Notes: generated by a model from the letters alone, not told the origin. A DNA stretch of 64,000 bases from Sulfurovum sp. (GCA_026990595.1 JALXCZ010000013.1:1-64000), one strand, 5' to 3'; shown: positions 36,702 through 46,301, counted from the first letter of the stretch. Translations and numbers: made by a program.

Positions 36702-37883
36702 TTAAGAGTTTATAATTTTTTCATGCCACTGCCAGAGTGTTTTTTCAAAACCTATTTGCTGTGTTTGATAAAAATGTAAGGGGCTAGAGAGATAAGACTG
36801 TTCTACCCATCCTCCGAAATCATGAGGATATTGATAGGTCTTGGCATGGGTTTTAATATGAGAGGGAATAGGGTGTATCTCTCCTTCTTGAATGGCTTTG
36901 AGTGCACTGTTTATAGCTATATAGCTACTGTTTGATTTAGGAGAGGAAGCAAGATAGATCACCAGTTGTGAGAGTGAGATCCTTGCTTCAGGGTAGCCGA
37001 TATGTTTGACGATATTCAGTGTAGAGCTTGCCAGATTCAGGGCAGGGGGATTGGCATTGCCTATGTCTTCACTTGCTAGAATAGCCAACCTTCTTGCAAT
37101 GAATTCTGCCGGTTCGCCTCCATCAATAAGCCTTGCCAGATAATAGATGGCGGCATCTATATCGGAGCCTCTGATACTTTTGATCATAGCAGAGGTAAGC
37201 GCATAGTGACTTTCACTCTCGGAACTCCCAGCCTGCATGGCATGGGGACGTATTTGTTTAAGTGTTTTAAGTGTAATAGGAGACTCTATGGCTGCTGCAC
37301 TCTCCATAAGGTTCAGCATGGCCCTTGCGTCACCTCCGCTGGAAAAAAGAAGATACTCTTTTGCATCCTCTTCAACTAAGAAATTTTCAAGTGTAATAAT
37401 ATGATCCAGATATTTTGACATCTCTGTCCGATTGATTGCGTTGAGTTCAAAAAGATGGGAGCGTGAACGCATGGCGGCAGTTAAAGAGTAGTAAGGGTTT
37501 TCTGTAGATGCCCCGATGATCAGTGCCGCACTGTTTTCCATAAAAGGAAGAAGTACCTCTTGCTGATTCTTACTGAGCCTATGCACTTCATCGATGAAAA
37601 TAAGAGGTTTCTGCAGAGCATTGGTGTACTCCTTAAATATTTTACGCAGATCCTCTATTTTGAGGGTAGTTGCATTCATTTCATAAAAAGGTCTCTCCAG
37701 CACAGAAGCGATTACTCTTGCAAGGGTGGTTTTTCCGCAGCCTGGAGGACCATAGAGAAAAATATGGGGAAGAGTTTCTGAAAGTATGAGTTTTTTAAGT
37801 ACACCATTTTCCCCCAAAATATGGTCTTGTCCGATGATCTCATTTAACGCTTTTGGACGATATTTAAGTGCAAGATTTGTCAT
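36702..37883 (-). CDS. rarA: replication-associated recombination protein A
   Basis: A 393-residue AAA+ ATPase (MgsA/RarA) acting at stalled replication forks. Walker A GPPGCGKTT is at 45-53, Walker B IFIDEVHRL, sensor GASTENPYY, and C-terminal MgsA domain segments GSDIDAAIYYLARLIDGGEPAEFIARRL and DFGGWVEQSYL. It begins 1 nt after the upstream pseudouridine synthase gene, so translation may be coupled. Confidence 0.95.
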   Translation of the reverse strand: MTNLALKYRPKALNEIIGQDHILGENGVLKKLILSETLPHIFLYGPPGCGKTTLARVIASVLERPFYEMNATTLKIEDLRKIFKEYTNALQKPLIFIDEVHRLSKNQQEVLLPFMENSAALIIGASTENPYYSLTAAMRSRSHLFELNAINRTEMSKYLDHIITLENFLVEEDAKEYLLFSSGGDARAMLNLMESAAAIESPITLKTLKQIRPHAMQAGSSESESHYALTSAMIKSIRGSDIDAAIYYLARLIDGGEPAEFIARRLAILASEDIGNANPPALNLASSTLNIVKHIGYPEARISLSQLVIYLASSPKSNSSYIAINSALKAIQEGEIHPIPSHIKTHAKTYQYPHDFGGWVEQSYLSSPLHFYQTQQIGFEKTLWQWHEKIINS

Positions 37884-37884
37884 T

Positions 37885-38748
37885 TTAATTTTTTTTATAT
37901 GATCTTTTGGATTGAAATTCTTTTTTGTCTTTGTTCTGGGCTTCTTGCTTTTGTGCGTTTGCCCTGTTTTTACTCTGGGCTATAGCATTTGCTTTTTTAC
38001 GTTTCATGAACTGATGTATATCATCATATTCTTTGTGTGAAAAGAAGCGTGTTTTGTTGGTAGGAAGATTATTGAGTTCAATACCGCCGAATGCAACACG
38101 CTTGAGGTCAAGCACTTTGGCATCAAAATGCGCAAAAAAGCGTCGCAGTTCCCGGTTTTTTCCTTCGGTAATTGTCACACGGAGCTTGGTAAAACTTTTT
38201 CCTTCGGCTCTTATCTCATAATGTGAGAAAGGAGCAAATTCCATACTGTATATCTTACTTTTCTCATGGGCTCCTGCTCGGGCATCATCAAGTACCAGCC
38301 CCTCTTGCATGGCATTGATCATCTCCTGGGTGACAGGTTTGTCTATCTTAAGATTATAGGTACGGTCCAAACCACTCTCCATCAGCGCTGTAGCTACTTC
38401 TATATTGTCCGTTAAGAGCAAAAGTCCTTCTGAGGCATAGTCCAATCTACCAACAGGTACAAAGTGCCTGAATTTCCCTGGAAGCTTATGATAGATCGTT
38501 GCACGTCCCCGATCATCTTTTTTGGTAACCAAGACACCTTTTGGCTTGTTGTAAACAATAACCGTAAGTTCATTACTTTTCTCTTTAATACGTTGACCTT
38601 TGACAAAGACAGTATCCTCTTCCTGCACTTCATAGGCAAAATCCTGAAGTATTTTTTTATTCAGTGTGACCTCGCCTGCTTCTATGAGTCTGTCAGCTTC
38701 GCGCCTTGAGTATTTACTGTTATGTGAAATATATTTATTGAGTCTCAT
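37885..38748 (-). CDS. rluB: RsuA/RluB-family pseudouridine synthase
   Basis: A 287-residue enzyme. S4 RNA-binding domain (1-60, RLNKYISHNSKYSRREADRLI), the catalytic motif GRLDYASEGLLLLT with D103, and LKRVAFGGIEL near the end of the core. A Lys/Asn/Gln-rich tail (about 250-287) may bind RNA. The sister families RluB, RluE, RluF and RsuA cannot be separated with certainty; RluB-like (23S rRNA) is most usual in this phylum. It lies between kdsD and rarA in a compact minus-strand run. Confidence 0.85.
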   Translation of the reverse strand: MRLNKYISHNSKYSRREADRLIEAGEVTLNKKILQDFAYEVQEEDTVFVKGQRIKEKSNELTVIVYNKPKGVLVTKKDDRGRATIYHKLPGKFRHFVPVGRLDYASEGLLLLTDNIEVATALMESGLDRTYNLKIDKPVTQEMINAMQEGLVLDDARAGAHEKSKIYSMEFAPFSHYEIRAEGKSFTKLRVTITEGKNRELRRFFAHFDAKVLDLKRVAFGGIELNNLPTNKTRFFSHKEYDDIHQFMKRKKANAIAQSKNRANAQKQEAQNKDKKEFQSKRSYKKN

Positions 38749-38763
38749 ACTTTTTGCCTTATT

Positions 38764-39732
38764 TTATTTGCTTTTGATACCGGCATTGATAAGGTCATGG
38801 ATATGCAATACTCCAATGATCCTGTTTTCTTCCGTAGTGATAGGAAGAAGTTGAATGCGGTCATTCTCTATGATCTCTAGTGCATCACTTGCAAGAAGTT
38901 CAGTATCATGGTAACTTTTGGGATTTTTGCTGGCATAGGCTATAGCCAAATGATTCATGCTGAAGTCCTTCTGCATAAGAGCGCGTCTGAGGTCACCGTC
39001 TGTCAGCAGGGCACAGAGTCTTTCTTCTTTATCTGTAAGCAGTACTGTCCCCAGTTTTCCTTCACTCATGGTCACAACAGCATCTTTGAGTGTAATATGG
39101 TCATTGGCTACAGGAAGATCTTTTGTACGCATAAGGTCTTTTACTTTGATGAAAAGCTTTTTCCCTAAAGAACCACCTGGATGGAAAGAGGCAAAATCTT
39201 CTTTCTTAAATCCTCTTTTTTTCATAAGGGTCACCGCCAGGGCATCCCCCAAAGCCATGGTAAGTGTGGTGGATGTGGTTGGTGCAACACCAAGAGGACA
39301 GGCCTCTCTTTCTACAGAGATATCCAGAAATACATCTGCATATCTGCCCAAAGAGGAATCTTCATTACCGGTTAAACCGATAAGAGGAATATCAAAACGT
39401 TTAATATGAGGAAGTATTTTTGTAAGCTCTTCACTCTCACCGCTGCTACTGATAGCCAAAAGTGTATCCTCTTTGCTTATCATCCCGAGATCACCGTGTA
39501 AAGCCTCTGTAGGATGAAGGAAGAAGCTTGATGTACCGGTGCTTGCAAATGTAGCAGCCATTTTTGCACCTACAAGTCCTGATTTTCCTACACCGGTAAT
39601 GATCAGTTTTCCTTTGGTGTTCACTATCAGTTCAATAGCATCCAAAAAATTCTTATCAAGACGCTCAGCTGCCTTTGTAAGAGCTTCAGATTCAATATGA
39701 AATGTTTCTTGTGCAATGTGTATGAGATCCAT
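38764..39732 (-). CDS. kdsD: arabinose-5-phosphate isomerase
   Basis: A 322-residue KpsF/KdsD enzyme converting ribulose-5-phosphate to arabinose-5-phosphate for Kdo and LPS synthesis. The SIS domain (about 35-175) contains GVGKSGLVGAKMAATFASTGT, HPTEALHGDLG and SSSGESEEL. Two CBS domains follow (about 205-322). It is downstream of rnj and the OmpA-like gene, partly conserving the ksgA-rnj-kpsF order known from H. pylori. Confidence 0.95.
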   Translation of the reverse strand: MDLIHIAQETFHIESEALTKAAERLDKNFLDAIELIVNTKGKLIITGVGKSGLVGAKMAATFASTGTSSFFLHPTEALHGDLGMISKEDTLLAISSSGESEELTKILPHIKRFDIPLIGLTGNEDSSLGRYADVFLDISVEREACPLGVAPTTSTTLTMALGDALAVTLMKKRGFKKEDFASFHPGGSLGKKLFIKVKDLMRTKDLPVANDHITLKDAVVTMSEGKLGTVLLTDKEERLCALLTDGDLRRALMQKDFSMNHLAIAYASKNPKSYHDTELLASDALEIIENDRIQLLPITTEENRIIGVLHIHDLINAGIKSK

Positions 39733-39818
39733 GATATGCTACTTTATGATTTTATGTGAGAGATTATAGCATAGTGCAGGTAATTATTAAGATGGAGTGC
39801 TGGTACACTCCAAAAGAT

Positions 39819-40310
39819 TTAGGATTGTTTGCTGGTAGAGACTTCTCCTGCATCGACACGCTTGGAGAATTCTGTCTCTTTACCTGCAGCCAATGCTTTT
39901 GCCTGTTCTACCCACTTTTCCCGTTTTGCACGGCCGGGAAAGCCTAAATTATTGTCTGCCCATATGATATTCTCTTCACTCCATGCCGCGATCTGGTCAA
40001 AGTGATAAATACCTATAGTATTAAGAGACTCTTCTATTTTGACACCGATCCCTTTAATGCGTGTTAAATTATCTTTTTGTCCGCCTCTGGGAGCGGAAAG
40101 TAAAAGAGGCTCAGGTTCTGTATTGTCCGTTGCAGCAACGATGGTCTGTGCTTCTGAAGTATGAGGAGTGTGTTCATCATGTGATGAGCTGTGTGTAGAT
40201 CTGCAGCTGTCGTCAGGACAAGTACTTTTCCCTAAAAGATATCCGATAATAAACCCGATAAGGGCGGCCAATAGTAAACATAATACGATTTGTGAAGCGA
40301 TTTCTAACAT
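39819..40310 (-). CDS. membrane-anchored protein with helix-hairpin-helix-like domain
   Basis: About 163 residues: one N-terminal transmembrane helix (about 6-27), a Ser/His/Thr-rich linker, and a C-terminal domain starting LTRIKGIGVKIEESLNTIGIYHFDQIAAW that resembles the helix-hairpin-helix domains of L21/NuoE-linked proteins. The ATG at 40310 is better spaced from AGGAG than the one at 40316 and starts right after the stop of the upstream OmpA-like gene, so the two form a pair. Function unknown; the domain is usually a protein- or nucleic-acid-binding unit. Confidence 0.75.
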   Translation of the reverse strand: MLEIASQIVLCLLLAALIGFIIGYLLGKSTCPDDSCRSTHSSSHDEHTPHTSEAQTIVAATDNTEPEPLLLSAPRGGQKDNLTRIKGIGVKIEESLNTIGIYHFDQIAAWSEENIIWADNNLGFPGRAKREKWVEQAKALAAGKETEFSKRVDAGEVSTSKQS

Positions 40311-40312
40311 GA

Positions 40313-41752
40313 TCATTCTCCTATAATATTGATTTCAACGCGACGGTTTTTTTGTTTATTCTCGTCTGTAGTATTTGGAACAAGCGGTTTGCTTTCTCCA
40401 TATCCTTTTGCGGTAAGACGTTTGCTCTCAACACCTTGAGAGATAAGTTCTTCCTTTACGGTTTCTACTCTTGCCTGTGAAAGTTTCTGATTAAATTCTG
40501 CACTGCCGTCAGAATCAGTATGTCCGGCTATTTCAACTTTGACTTTGGGATATTTTTTTAAAATAGCAGCCAGTTTGTCTACCGTAGCCTGTCCACGGCT
40601 TGTCAATGTACTTTTTGCAGTATTGAACTCTATATTTTCTACTTGAAGTAGTTTAATAATATTTGCTTTAGCCTCTTTTTCCTGTACCGCCTTCTGCATA
40701 GTATCTTCTCGGGCAAGTCTTGCCTGTTCCTCCCGTGCTGACCTTTCTTTTTCTGCTTCAGCTCTTCGCTTTTCTTCTTCAAGTCTGGCTTTCTGTGCAG
40801 CTTCTTGTTCCAGTCTCTCTTTTTCTTCTTGAAGTTTTCGGTTCTCTTGCGCAAGTTTTGCCTCTTCTTCAGCTCTTTTTGTATCGGCTATTCTTTGAAG
40901 ATATGCTTTATCTAGTACAGTAAGGTTCCTTGTGGGTATTACTGCATTGCCAAGGAGTTTTTCCATCTCTGATATGGCAGCTTCATTTTTGACTTTCCCT
41001 TTTACGGTAAGTATTTTGTTTTGATAGCCTATTACTCCTTCGGTATAGTTCTTTGTGAATGCCGGAATGATCTTCTCCACTAAGGCAATAGCACCAAAAT
41101 CAACAAGCTTTGTGTTCTCTGCGAGCATGGAAGCTGTTACAGGCATATGCGCTGCTCTAAATGCATGCTGAATCTGTTCTTCCTGTGTTTGGTCTGTAAA
41201 ATGTCCAGAGAGAATATTTCTTTGTAATGTATGCTCTATAAGAAAATCTATAGGTTTTTTAGGTAAAACGACTTTTGTATTGTTTCTTGATGCAAGAGGT
41301 GAAGCAGCAAGAAGTTTTTGCATTTGGTGTTTTGCTTCATAGCTGTTCACTTCTCCCTCTACGACCAGTACTTCATTGACGTATTGTATTTTCCCTTTTT
41401 TGTATGTCTTGATAAAATGGGGGATGATCTCTTTGGTAAGAGCGATACTGCCTTTATCCAAAAGTGTTTCATTGGTTGAAGTATTGTTAGGTGCCAATTT
41501 GCTACCTAATGTTGAAAAAACAGCAGTAAGTTCATTTTGTTGAACCGTATCTGTAAAATTTCCGCTTAGGGTGTAACCGTTGGTATTTTGTTGAATAAGG
41601 TATTCAATAGTATGTTGCTGTAAAGGGATGGTAATTACTGTAGCAGCTTTTTTCTCGGGATGTGTCGGGATGGTGATTTTATCCATTTTTTGCCAGGTAC
41701 AGAAAAAGATCAGTAAAAGCAAAAGTAGGAGCAAAGGCCAGATTTTTTTCAT
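40313..41752 (-). CDS. OmpA-family protein with duplicated BON-like domain
   Basis: A 479-residue envelope protein. One N-terminal transmembrane or uncleaved signal segment (5-18). Two similar domains at about 45-155 and 165-275, each with a DTVQQNEL/DQTQEEQI helix, an ALTKEIIPHFIK/ALVEKIIPAFTK helix and a VLVVEGEVNSYEA/ILTVKGKVKNEAA strand, as in BON domains of OmpATb-like proteins. A charged coiled coil (about 285-355) leads to an OmpA peptidoglycan-binding domain (about 365-479, GHTDSDGSAEFNQKLSQARV). It probably spans the periplasm from inner membrane to cell wall. Preceded by AAGGAG. Confidence 0.85.
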   Translation of the reverse strand: MKKIWPLLLLLLLLIFFCTWQKMDKITIPTHPEKKAATVITIPLQQHTIEYLIQQNTNGYTLSGNFTDTVQQNELTAVFSTLGSKLAPNNTSTNETLLDKGSIALTKEIIPHFIKTYKKGKIQYVNEVLVVEGEVNSYEAKHQMQKLLAASPLASRNNTKVVLPKKPIDFLIEHTLQRNILSGHFTDQTQEEQIQHAFRAAHMPVTASMLAENTKLVDFGAIALVEKIIPAFTKNYTEGVIGYQNKILTVKGKVKNEAAISEMEKLLGNAVIPTRNLTVLDKAYLQRIADTKRAEEEAKLAQENRKLQEEKERLEQEAAQKARLEEEKRRAEAEKERSAREEQARLAREDTMQKAVQEKEAKANIIKLLQVENIEFNTAKSTLTSRGQATVDKLAAILKKYPKVKVEIAGHTDSDGSAEFNQKLSQARVETVKEELISQGVESKRLTAKGYGESKPLVPNTTDENKQKNRRVEINIIGE

Positions 41753-41884
41753 GCTTACTCTCCTTGTGGTGTATCTTTTAATAGTATTACAGAAAATTAT
41801 AGTATCTTTTTATTAAAAGTTAAGAATAGTGAGTGTATGAGCACTAACAAACCGCTATGGCTATATAGGGTTTGTTATTTGAAA

Positions 41885-44014
41885 TTAAACGATAAAGATC
41901 GTTGGGATGATAAGCGGATATCTTTTTTTCGTTCGTACTACATGTTTTCTAATGGTACTTCTGATCTCATTTTCAACATTTCTATGGTCCTTTAGTGCTT
42001 CAGGCTTCATGTTAAGCAGCATCGTTTCCAAAAGGACTTCGATCTCTTTGGCGAATTTCTTATCTTCTTTGTCCGGAACAAGACCATGGGTACTGATGAT
42101 CGGTTTCCCTACCACTTTTTGGTTACTTTGTGCGATCTGTGCTACTACTGTGACAATACCGTCTTCGGCTAGTTTTTGTCTGTCAAGTACAACATCATTC
42201 TCTATGGTCATATTGTTTTGGTTATCAATGTAGGTTTTACCTGTTTTGACTGTTTTGACCTTCTTAAGATATTTTGGTGTGATCTCAACCTGATCCCCAT
42301 CACTCATAAGTAGAATATTTCTTTCATCTACTCCACAGCTTACCGCTGTTTTCGCATGTTGGGCGATGTGATTGTATTCCCCGTGCACAGGCAGGAAGAA
42401 CTTAGGTTGAATTAGTCTTAAGATGAGTTTTTGCTCTTCCTGTCCGGCATGCCCAGAGACGTGAATATCGGCAAACTCTTTATAGCGTACTGTTACACCG
42501 GCTTTAATAAGTAAATTCATCAGTTTTGAAACAGAAGCCTCATTCCCAGGAATAGCAGAGGCTGAAATGATTACAGTATCCGAAGGCTTGAGTTTGATGT
42601 GTCTATGCTCATCGGTTGCCATTCGGTTCAGTGCAGCCATGGTCTCACCCTGAGAACCGGTGGTAACAATGAGAATTTCATGATCAGCGTATTTTGGTAC
42701 TTCATGGACTTCAATAAAATGTTTATCGTCAATATCTACAAATCCCAAAGCTCTGTTGGTCTCTACGTTTCTCTCCATGGAGCGTCCGATCACACAGATC
42801 TTTCTACCATGCTTTACAGCTCTTTGCATTGCCTGGAAGATACGGTGAACATTGGAAGAGAAGGTAGACATGATCACTCTTCCTTTGGCAAGGTCAAAAA
42901 GAGTATCAAAAGTTTTTCCTACCACGGTTTCACTCTTCGTAAAGCCTGGGTTATGCGAATTTGTAGAGTCTGAGAAGAGACAAAGTACGCCCTTGGCTCC
43001 ATAATAGGCATAACGCTGAAGATCCATCGTGTATCCGTCGACAGGTGTATGGTCTATTTTAAAGTCTGCAGTGTGCACAAGTGTTCCTGCCGGTGTCTCG
43101 ATGGCAAGAGAACAGGCATCAATGATGGAGTGGGTATTATGCATCCACTCTATTTTCATATCACCAATCTGGTACTGCTTTCTTTTGGTAACAAAATTAA
43201 AATATTTTGTATCTGCTTTGAGCCCATGTTCATTGAATTTGTTTTCTATCATGGCAAGGGCAAGAGGTGTTCCATATATAGGGAATTTTAATTCTTTGAA
43301 AAGGTATGGTACGGCACCGATGTGGTCTTCGTGACCATGGGTAATAACAATACCTTTGATCTTATTTTTAATTGCATGAAGGTAAGAGAAGTCCGGTACC
43401 AGAATATCAACACCGTGCATCGTCTCATCAGGGAAACTCATCCCCACATCAATGACAATGGCACTCTCTTCTGTCTCAAGTACAGCCATATTCCCCCCGA
43501 TCTCACCAAGACCGCCAAGCGGTGTAAACCGTACTTTACCTTTGGTTGCCATATCAATCTGTTTCCAGGGAGCCATTCTTGCTTCCTGTACACGTTTGTT
43601 TTCTTCCATTGAAGCACGCATTGCCTCATTGACCGTTGTGACATTTTTTCTTTTATTTCTATTCTTGTTTTTATTTGGGTTATTGCCGGGTTTGTTGTTT
43701 GGCTTATTGTTTTGGTTCGGTTTTCTGTTTTGATTGGTGTTGTTTCTGTTTTGGTTCGATTTTCGGTTCCCATTTGGTGCTTCTCTATCCTGCACATTAC
43801 CGTTTACTTCCCTGTTGGGATTTGGCTTTTTATTAGGGTTTGATTTTTTATGGGAGGCATGACGGCTACTGTTCTGTCCTTGCTCGTTTACACTCTTTTG
43901 CCCTTGAGTATTTTGTCTATGCGGGTTGGGTCTTCTTTCTCTTTGTTTGTTATCGTTTGGCATTCTTTTCTCTTGATTTTGAGAGTTTTCTTTGTTTTGA
44001 TTGTTGTTTTCCAT
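41885..44014 (-). CDS. rnj: ribonuclease J
   Basis: A 709-residue metallo-beta-lactamase/beta-CASP RNase. Residues 1-158 are a disordered Asn/Gln/Lys/Arg-rich extension; the catalytic core begins VRFTPLGGLGEIGGNM and carries H226, H228, D230 and H231 in THGHEDHIG. The GYTMDLQRYAYYGAKGVL and HVSGHAGQEE segments are typical. It processes and degrades mRNA. H. pylori RNase J also has a long N-terminal extension and sits beside ksgA. AAAGGAT precedes the ATG, which lies within the 3' end of ksgA (65-nt overlap). Confidence 0.95.
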   Translation of the reverse strand: MENNNQNKENSQNQEKRMPNDNKQRERRPNPHRQNTQGQKSVNEQGQNSSRHASHKKSNPNKKPNPNREVNGNVQDREAPNGNRKSNQNRNNTNQNRKPNQNNKPNNKPGNNPNKNKNRNKRKNVTTVNEAMRASMEENKRVQEARMAPWKQIDMATKGKVRFTPLGGLGEIGGNMAVLETEESAIVIDVGMSFPDETMHGVDILVPDFSYLHAIKNKIKGIVITHGHEDHIGAVPYLFKELKFPIYGTPLALAMIENKFNEHGLKADTKYFNFVTKRKQYQIGDMKIEWMHNTHSIIDACSLAIETPAGTLVHTADFKIDHTPVDGYTMDLQRYAYYGAKGVLCLFSDSTNSHNPGFTKSETVVGKTFDTLFDLAKGRVIMSTFSSNVHRIFQAMQRAVKHGRKICVIGRSMERNVETNRALGFVDIDDKHFIEVHEVPKYADHEILIVTTGSQGETMAALNRMATDEHRHIKLKPSDTVIISASAIPGNEASVSKLMNLLIKAGVTVRYKEFADIHVSGHAGQEEQKLILRLIQPKFFLPVHGEYNHIAQHAKTAVSCGVDERNILLMSDGDQVEITPKYLKKVKTVKTGKTYIDNQNNMTIENDVVLDRQKLAEDGIVTVVAQIAQSNQKVVGKPIISTHGLVPDKEDKKFAKEIEVLLETMLLNMKPEALKDHRNVENEIRSTIRKHVVRTKKRYPLIIPTIFIV

Positions 44015-44807
44015 CTAAATTATCCTTTAATTCATTATATAAGTGATGATAAACAAGAGTCTCGGCTTCATGAGGTCGCAAATTAGGATCGAGATCCAGT
44101 TTTGTGAAGGTTTGATTCACAATATCTTTTGAAAAAGCAGACAGGAGGTTTTTAGAGAGTTTTTTACGTGGTTGCGAAAAAGCAACCTTTAAAAATGTTT
44201 CAAACTTCTCATCGTCTCTTGACTGTTCTTTCTCTATTAAAAGCACGGCAGAAGTTACGTTTGGAGGAGGCACGAATGCTTCACGCTCAACTTCAAAGCA
44301 GAGTGTGGCTTTTCCAACGCTTTGTGCCAAAACAGACAGAGCAGAAAATGCTTTCTGTTTTGCAACTGCCGAGAATTTTACGGCAACTTCTTTCTGAACC
44401 ATAACCAGTATAGACTGGCAGAGTTCATCCTTAAATGCTTTTAAGATGATATTGGTTGCGATATAATAGGGCAGGTTGGCAACCAGATGATAAGGCTCAT
44501 CTAGCAGGCTTCCTGACTCCCAACGCTCAAGCACATCTCCGCAACGCAGCTCAAAACAACCCTTGTGGATGGGTGCCTCAAACTCTGTCGCAAGATGCTC
44601 GCATAATCTTTTATCAACCTCAAATGCTGTGACATTTCTTGTTTTTACAAGTTCTTTGGTTAAATCACCTAAGCCAGGTCCAATTTCTGCAACTTTTAAG
44701 TTGTCATTGGGCATCGCTTGGACGATCTTTTGAAGATAATGATCACTTTTTAGAAAATTCTGCCCAAATTTTTTAGAAGCAAATTCGGCTAAATTCTCAA
44801 TAATCAT
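43950..44807 (-). CDS. ksgA: 16S rRNA dimethyladenosine transferase
   Basis: About 285 residues; dimethylates two adjacent adenines near the 3' end of 16S rRNA. The N-terminus SKKFGQNFL, the SAM motif EIGPGLGDLT and the NLPYYIAT catalytic motif are present. The ATG at 44807 matches the family; an extension to 44843 is unsupported. The Lys/Ser/Arg-rich C-terminal tail (SKQRKLSKSREKNAKR) lies in the overlap with rnj, read in another frame. rRNA modification and RNA decay are thus physically joined. Confidence 0.95.
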   Translation of the reverse strand: MIIENLAEFASKKFGQNFLKSDHYLQKIVQAMPNDNLKVAEIGPGLGDLTKELVKTRNVTAFEVDKRLCEHLATEFEAPIHKGCFELRCGDVLERWESGSLLDEPYHLVANLPYYIATNIILKAFKDELCQSILVMVQKEVAVKFSAVAKQKAFSALSVLAQSVGKATLCFEVEREAFVPPPNVTSAVLLIEKEQSRDDEKFETFLKVAFSQPRKKLSKNLLSAFSKDIVNQTFTKLDLDPNLRPHEAETLVYHHLYNELKDNLDGKQQSKQRKLSKSREKNAKR

Positions 44808-44929
44808 ACTATAATATACCTTTATATTCAATACTAACCCCATGCTTGGGATAATTTTTGTATAATTCTACCATAAATATATCCCAATTATGATGATAGT
44901 TAGAATTTAAAATGAAAAGAGATACTTAA

Positions 44930-45694
44930 ATGGATTATTTTGCTAAACGTATTATTCCGTGTTTGGATGTCAACGATGGGCGCGTAGTAAAAGGTGTCAA
45001 TTTTGTTGGTCTTCGTGATGCGGGTGACCCCGTAGAAGTGGCAAGGCGTTACAATGAAGAGGGTGCAGACGAGATTACCTTTCTTGACATAGGTGCCAGT
45101 CATGAGGGTCGTGATACGATCGTTGATGTGGTCAAAAAAGTAGCACAGGAAGTATTCATTCCTCTGACAGTCGGAGGAGGTATACGTGAACTTCCGGATA
45201 TCTATAATCTTTTGAATGTTGGATGTGACAAAGTCAGTATCAATTCGGCAGCCATTAAGAGACCTGCTTTTATAGAAGAGAGTGCAAAGCGTTTTGGTTC
45301 ACAGTGTATTGTTGTAGCGATCGATGCGAAAAAAGTGGACAATGGCAAATGGCACATCTTTACACATGGTGGACGTAATGATACTGGTATTGATGCTTTA
45401 GAATGGGCAAAAGAGTCCTACGACAGAGGTGCAGGAGAGTTACTCGTCACATCTATGGATGCAGATGGAACCAAAGCGGGATTTGACAATGAACTTAATA
45501 AAAAAATTGGTGAACTTGTCAATATTCCTGTTATCGCTTCAGGAGGAGCAGGAACAATGAAGCATATGGAAGAGGCATTTACTTTAGGCCATGCGGATGC
45601 AGCATTGGCAGCTTCCATCTTTCATTTTAGAGAGATAGATATAATGGAGCTTAAAGCCTATCTGCGTGATAAAAATATCCCTGTGAGAATGTAG
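44930..45694 (+). CDS. hisF: imidazole glycerol phosphate synthase cyclase subunit
   Basis: A 254-residue TIM barrel of histidine synthesis. The N-terminal [19 protein letters not shown] holds the catalytic Asp, with the second Asp in VVAIDAK. Phosphate loops GGGIR and ASGGAG are present. It is divergent from ksgA and followed immediately by a nucleosidase-like gene with no gap. No other his genes are in the window, so the pathway is scattered. Confidence 0.97.
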   Translation: MDYFAKRIIPCLDVNDGRVVKGVNFVGLRDAGDPVEVARRYNEEGADEITFLDIGASHEGRDTIVDVVKKVAQEVFIPLTVGGGIRELPDIYNLLNVGCDKVSINSAAIKRPAFIEESAKRFGSQCIVVAIDAKKVDNGKWHIFTHGGRNDTGIDALEWAKESYDRGAGELLVTSMDADGTKAGFDNELNKKIGELVNIPVIASGGAGTMKHMEEAFTLGHADAALAASIFHFREIDIMELKAYLRDKNIPVRM

Positions 45695-46222
45695 ATGTTT
45701 GTCTGTGCAGGGGAAAATGAACAGTTTGATTTTGCGATACCCATAGGTATAGGGCTTATTGATACAGCGATCAATCTTACCAAAATGATCCTCTCATCAA
45801 AACCAGAAGAGTTGATCTTTGTAGGGACTGCAGGAAGTTATGGAGACAAGAAAGTGTTTGATATTGTTACTTCCTGTGAAGCGGTTAATATTGAAAACAG
45901 CTATTTAAATGCAGGAGCATATACGCCTATTGTTTCACGTGAAACAAGTTTTTTCAAAAAGGGTTTTTGTGCCAGCAAGACAGTTGTAAATTCTTCAAAC
46001 TATATTACAACGGATATCAAACTGGGTAAACAATATATTGAAAGAGGCATTCTTGTTGAGAATATGGAGTTCTATGCGGTGCTTAAGGTGGCGAAAAAAT
46101 TTCATATTCCTGCAAAAGCTATATTGGTTGTAACAAACTATTGTGATGAAAATGCACATAAAGATTTTTTAAAAAATCAAAAAGATGCAATGCAGAGATT
46201 GACAAGATATATTAAAATATAA
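45695..46222 (+). CDS. PNP/UDP-family nucleosidase or phosphorylase, short form
   Basis: A 175-residue protein with the PNP_UDP_1 fold: FAIPIGIGLIDTAINLTKMI, VGTAGSYGD (phosphate or base region) and ENMEFYAVLKVAKK, corresponding to the substrate-binding EMEGAA site. It lacks part of the usual N-terminal strand-loop (typical members about 230 aa). It could be an MTA/SAH- or futalosine-type nucleosidase or a purine phosphorylase; not decidable here. Its ATG touches the hisF stop (TAGATG). A REP-like inverted pair follows. Confidence 0.75.
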   Translation: MFVCAGENEQFDFAIPIGIGLIDTAINLTKMILSSKPEELIFVGTAGSYGDKKVFDIVTSCEAVNIENSYLNAGAYTPIVSRETSFFKKGFCASKTVVNSSNYITTDIKLGKQYIERGILVENMEFYAVLKVAKKFHIPAKAILVVTNYCDENAHKDFLKNQKDAMQRLTRYIKI

Positions 46223-46236
46223 TCTTGTTTGATATT

Positions 46237-46301
46237 GGGTAACCACAAGGGATTGCCCCTACAAAATATGATACTGTAGGGGTATCCCCTTGTGGGTACC
46301 C
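46237..46301. repeat. REP-like inverted pair, family 2
   Basis: Two 26-mers in inverse orientation (46237-46262 and 46276-46301) with a 13-nt spacer. The right unit reads GTAG, GGGTATCCCC, TTGT, GGGTACCC; the left is its reverse complement with a few changes. GTAG heads face each other here. As RNA the pair could fold into one long hairpin between the nucleosidase gene and rlmN. Confidence 0.75.
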
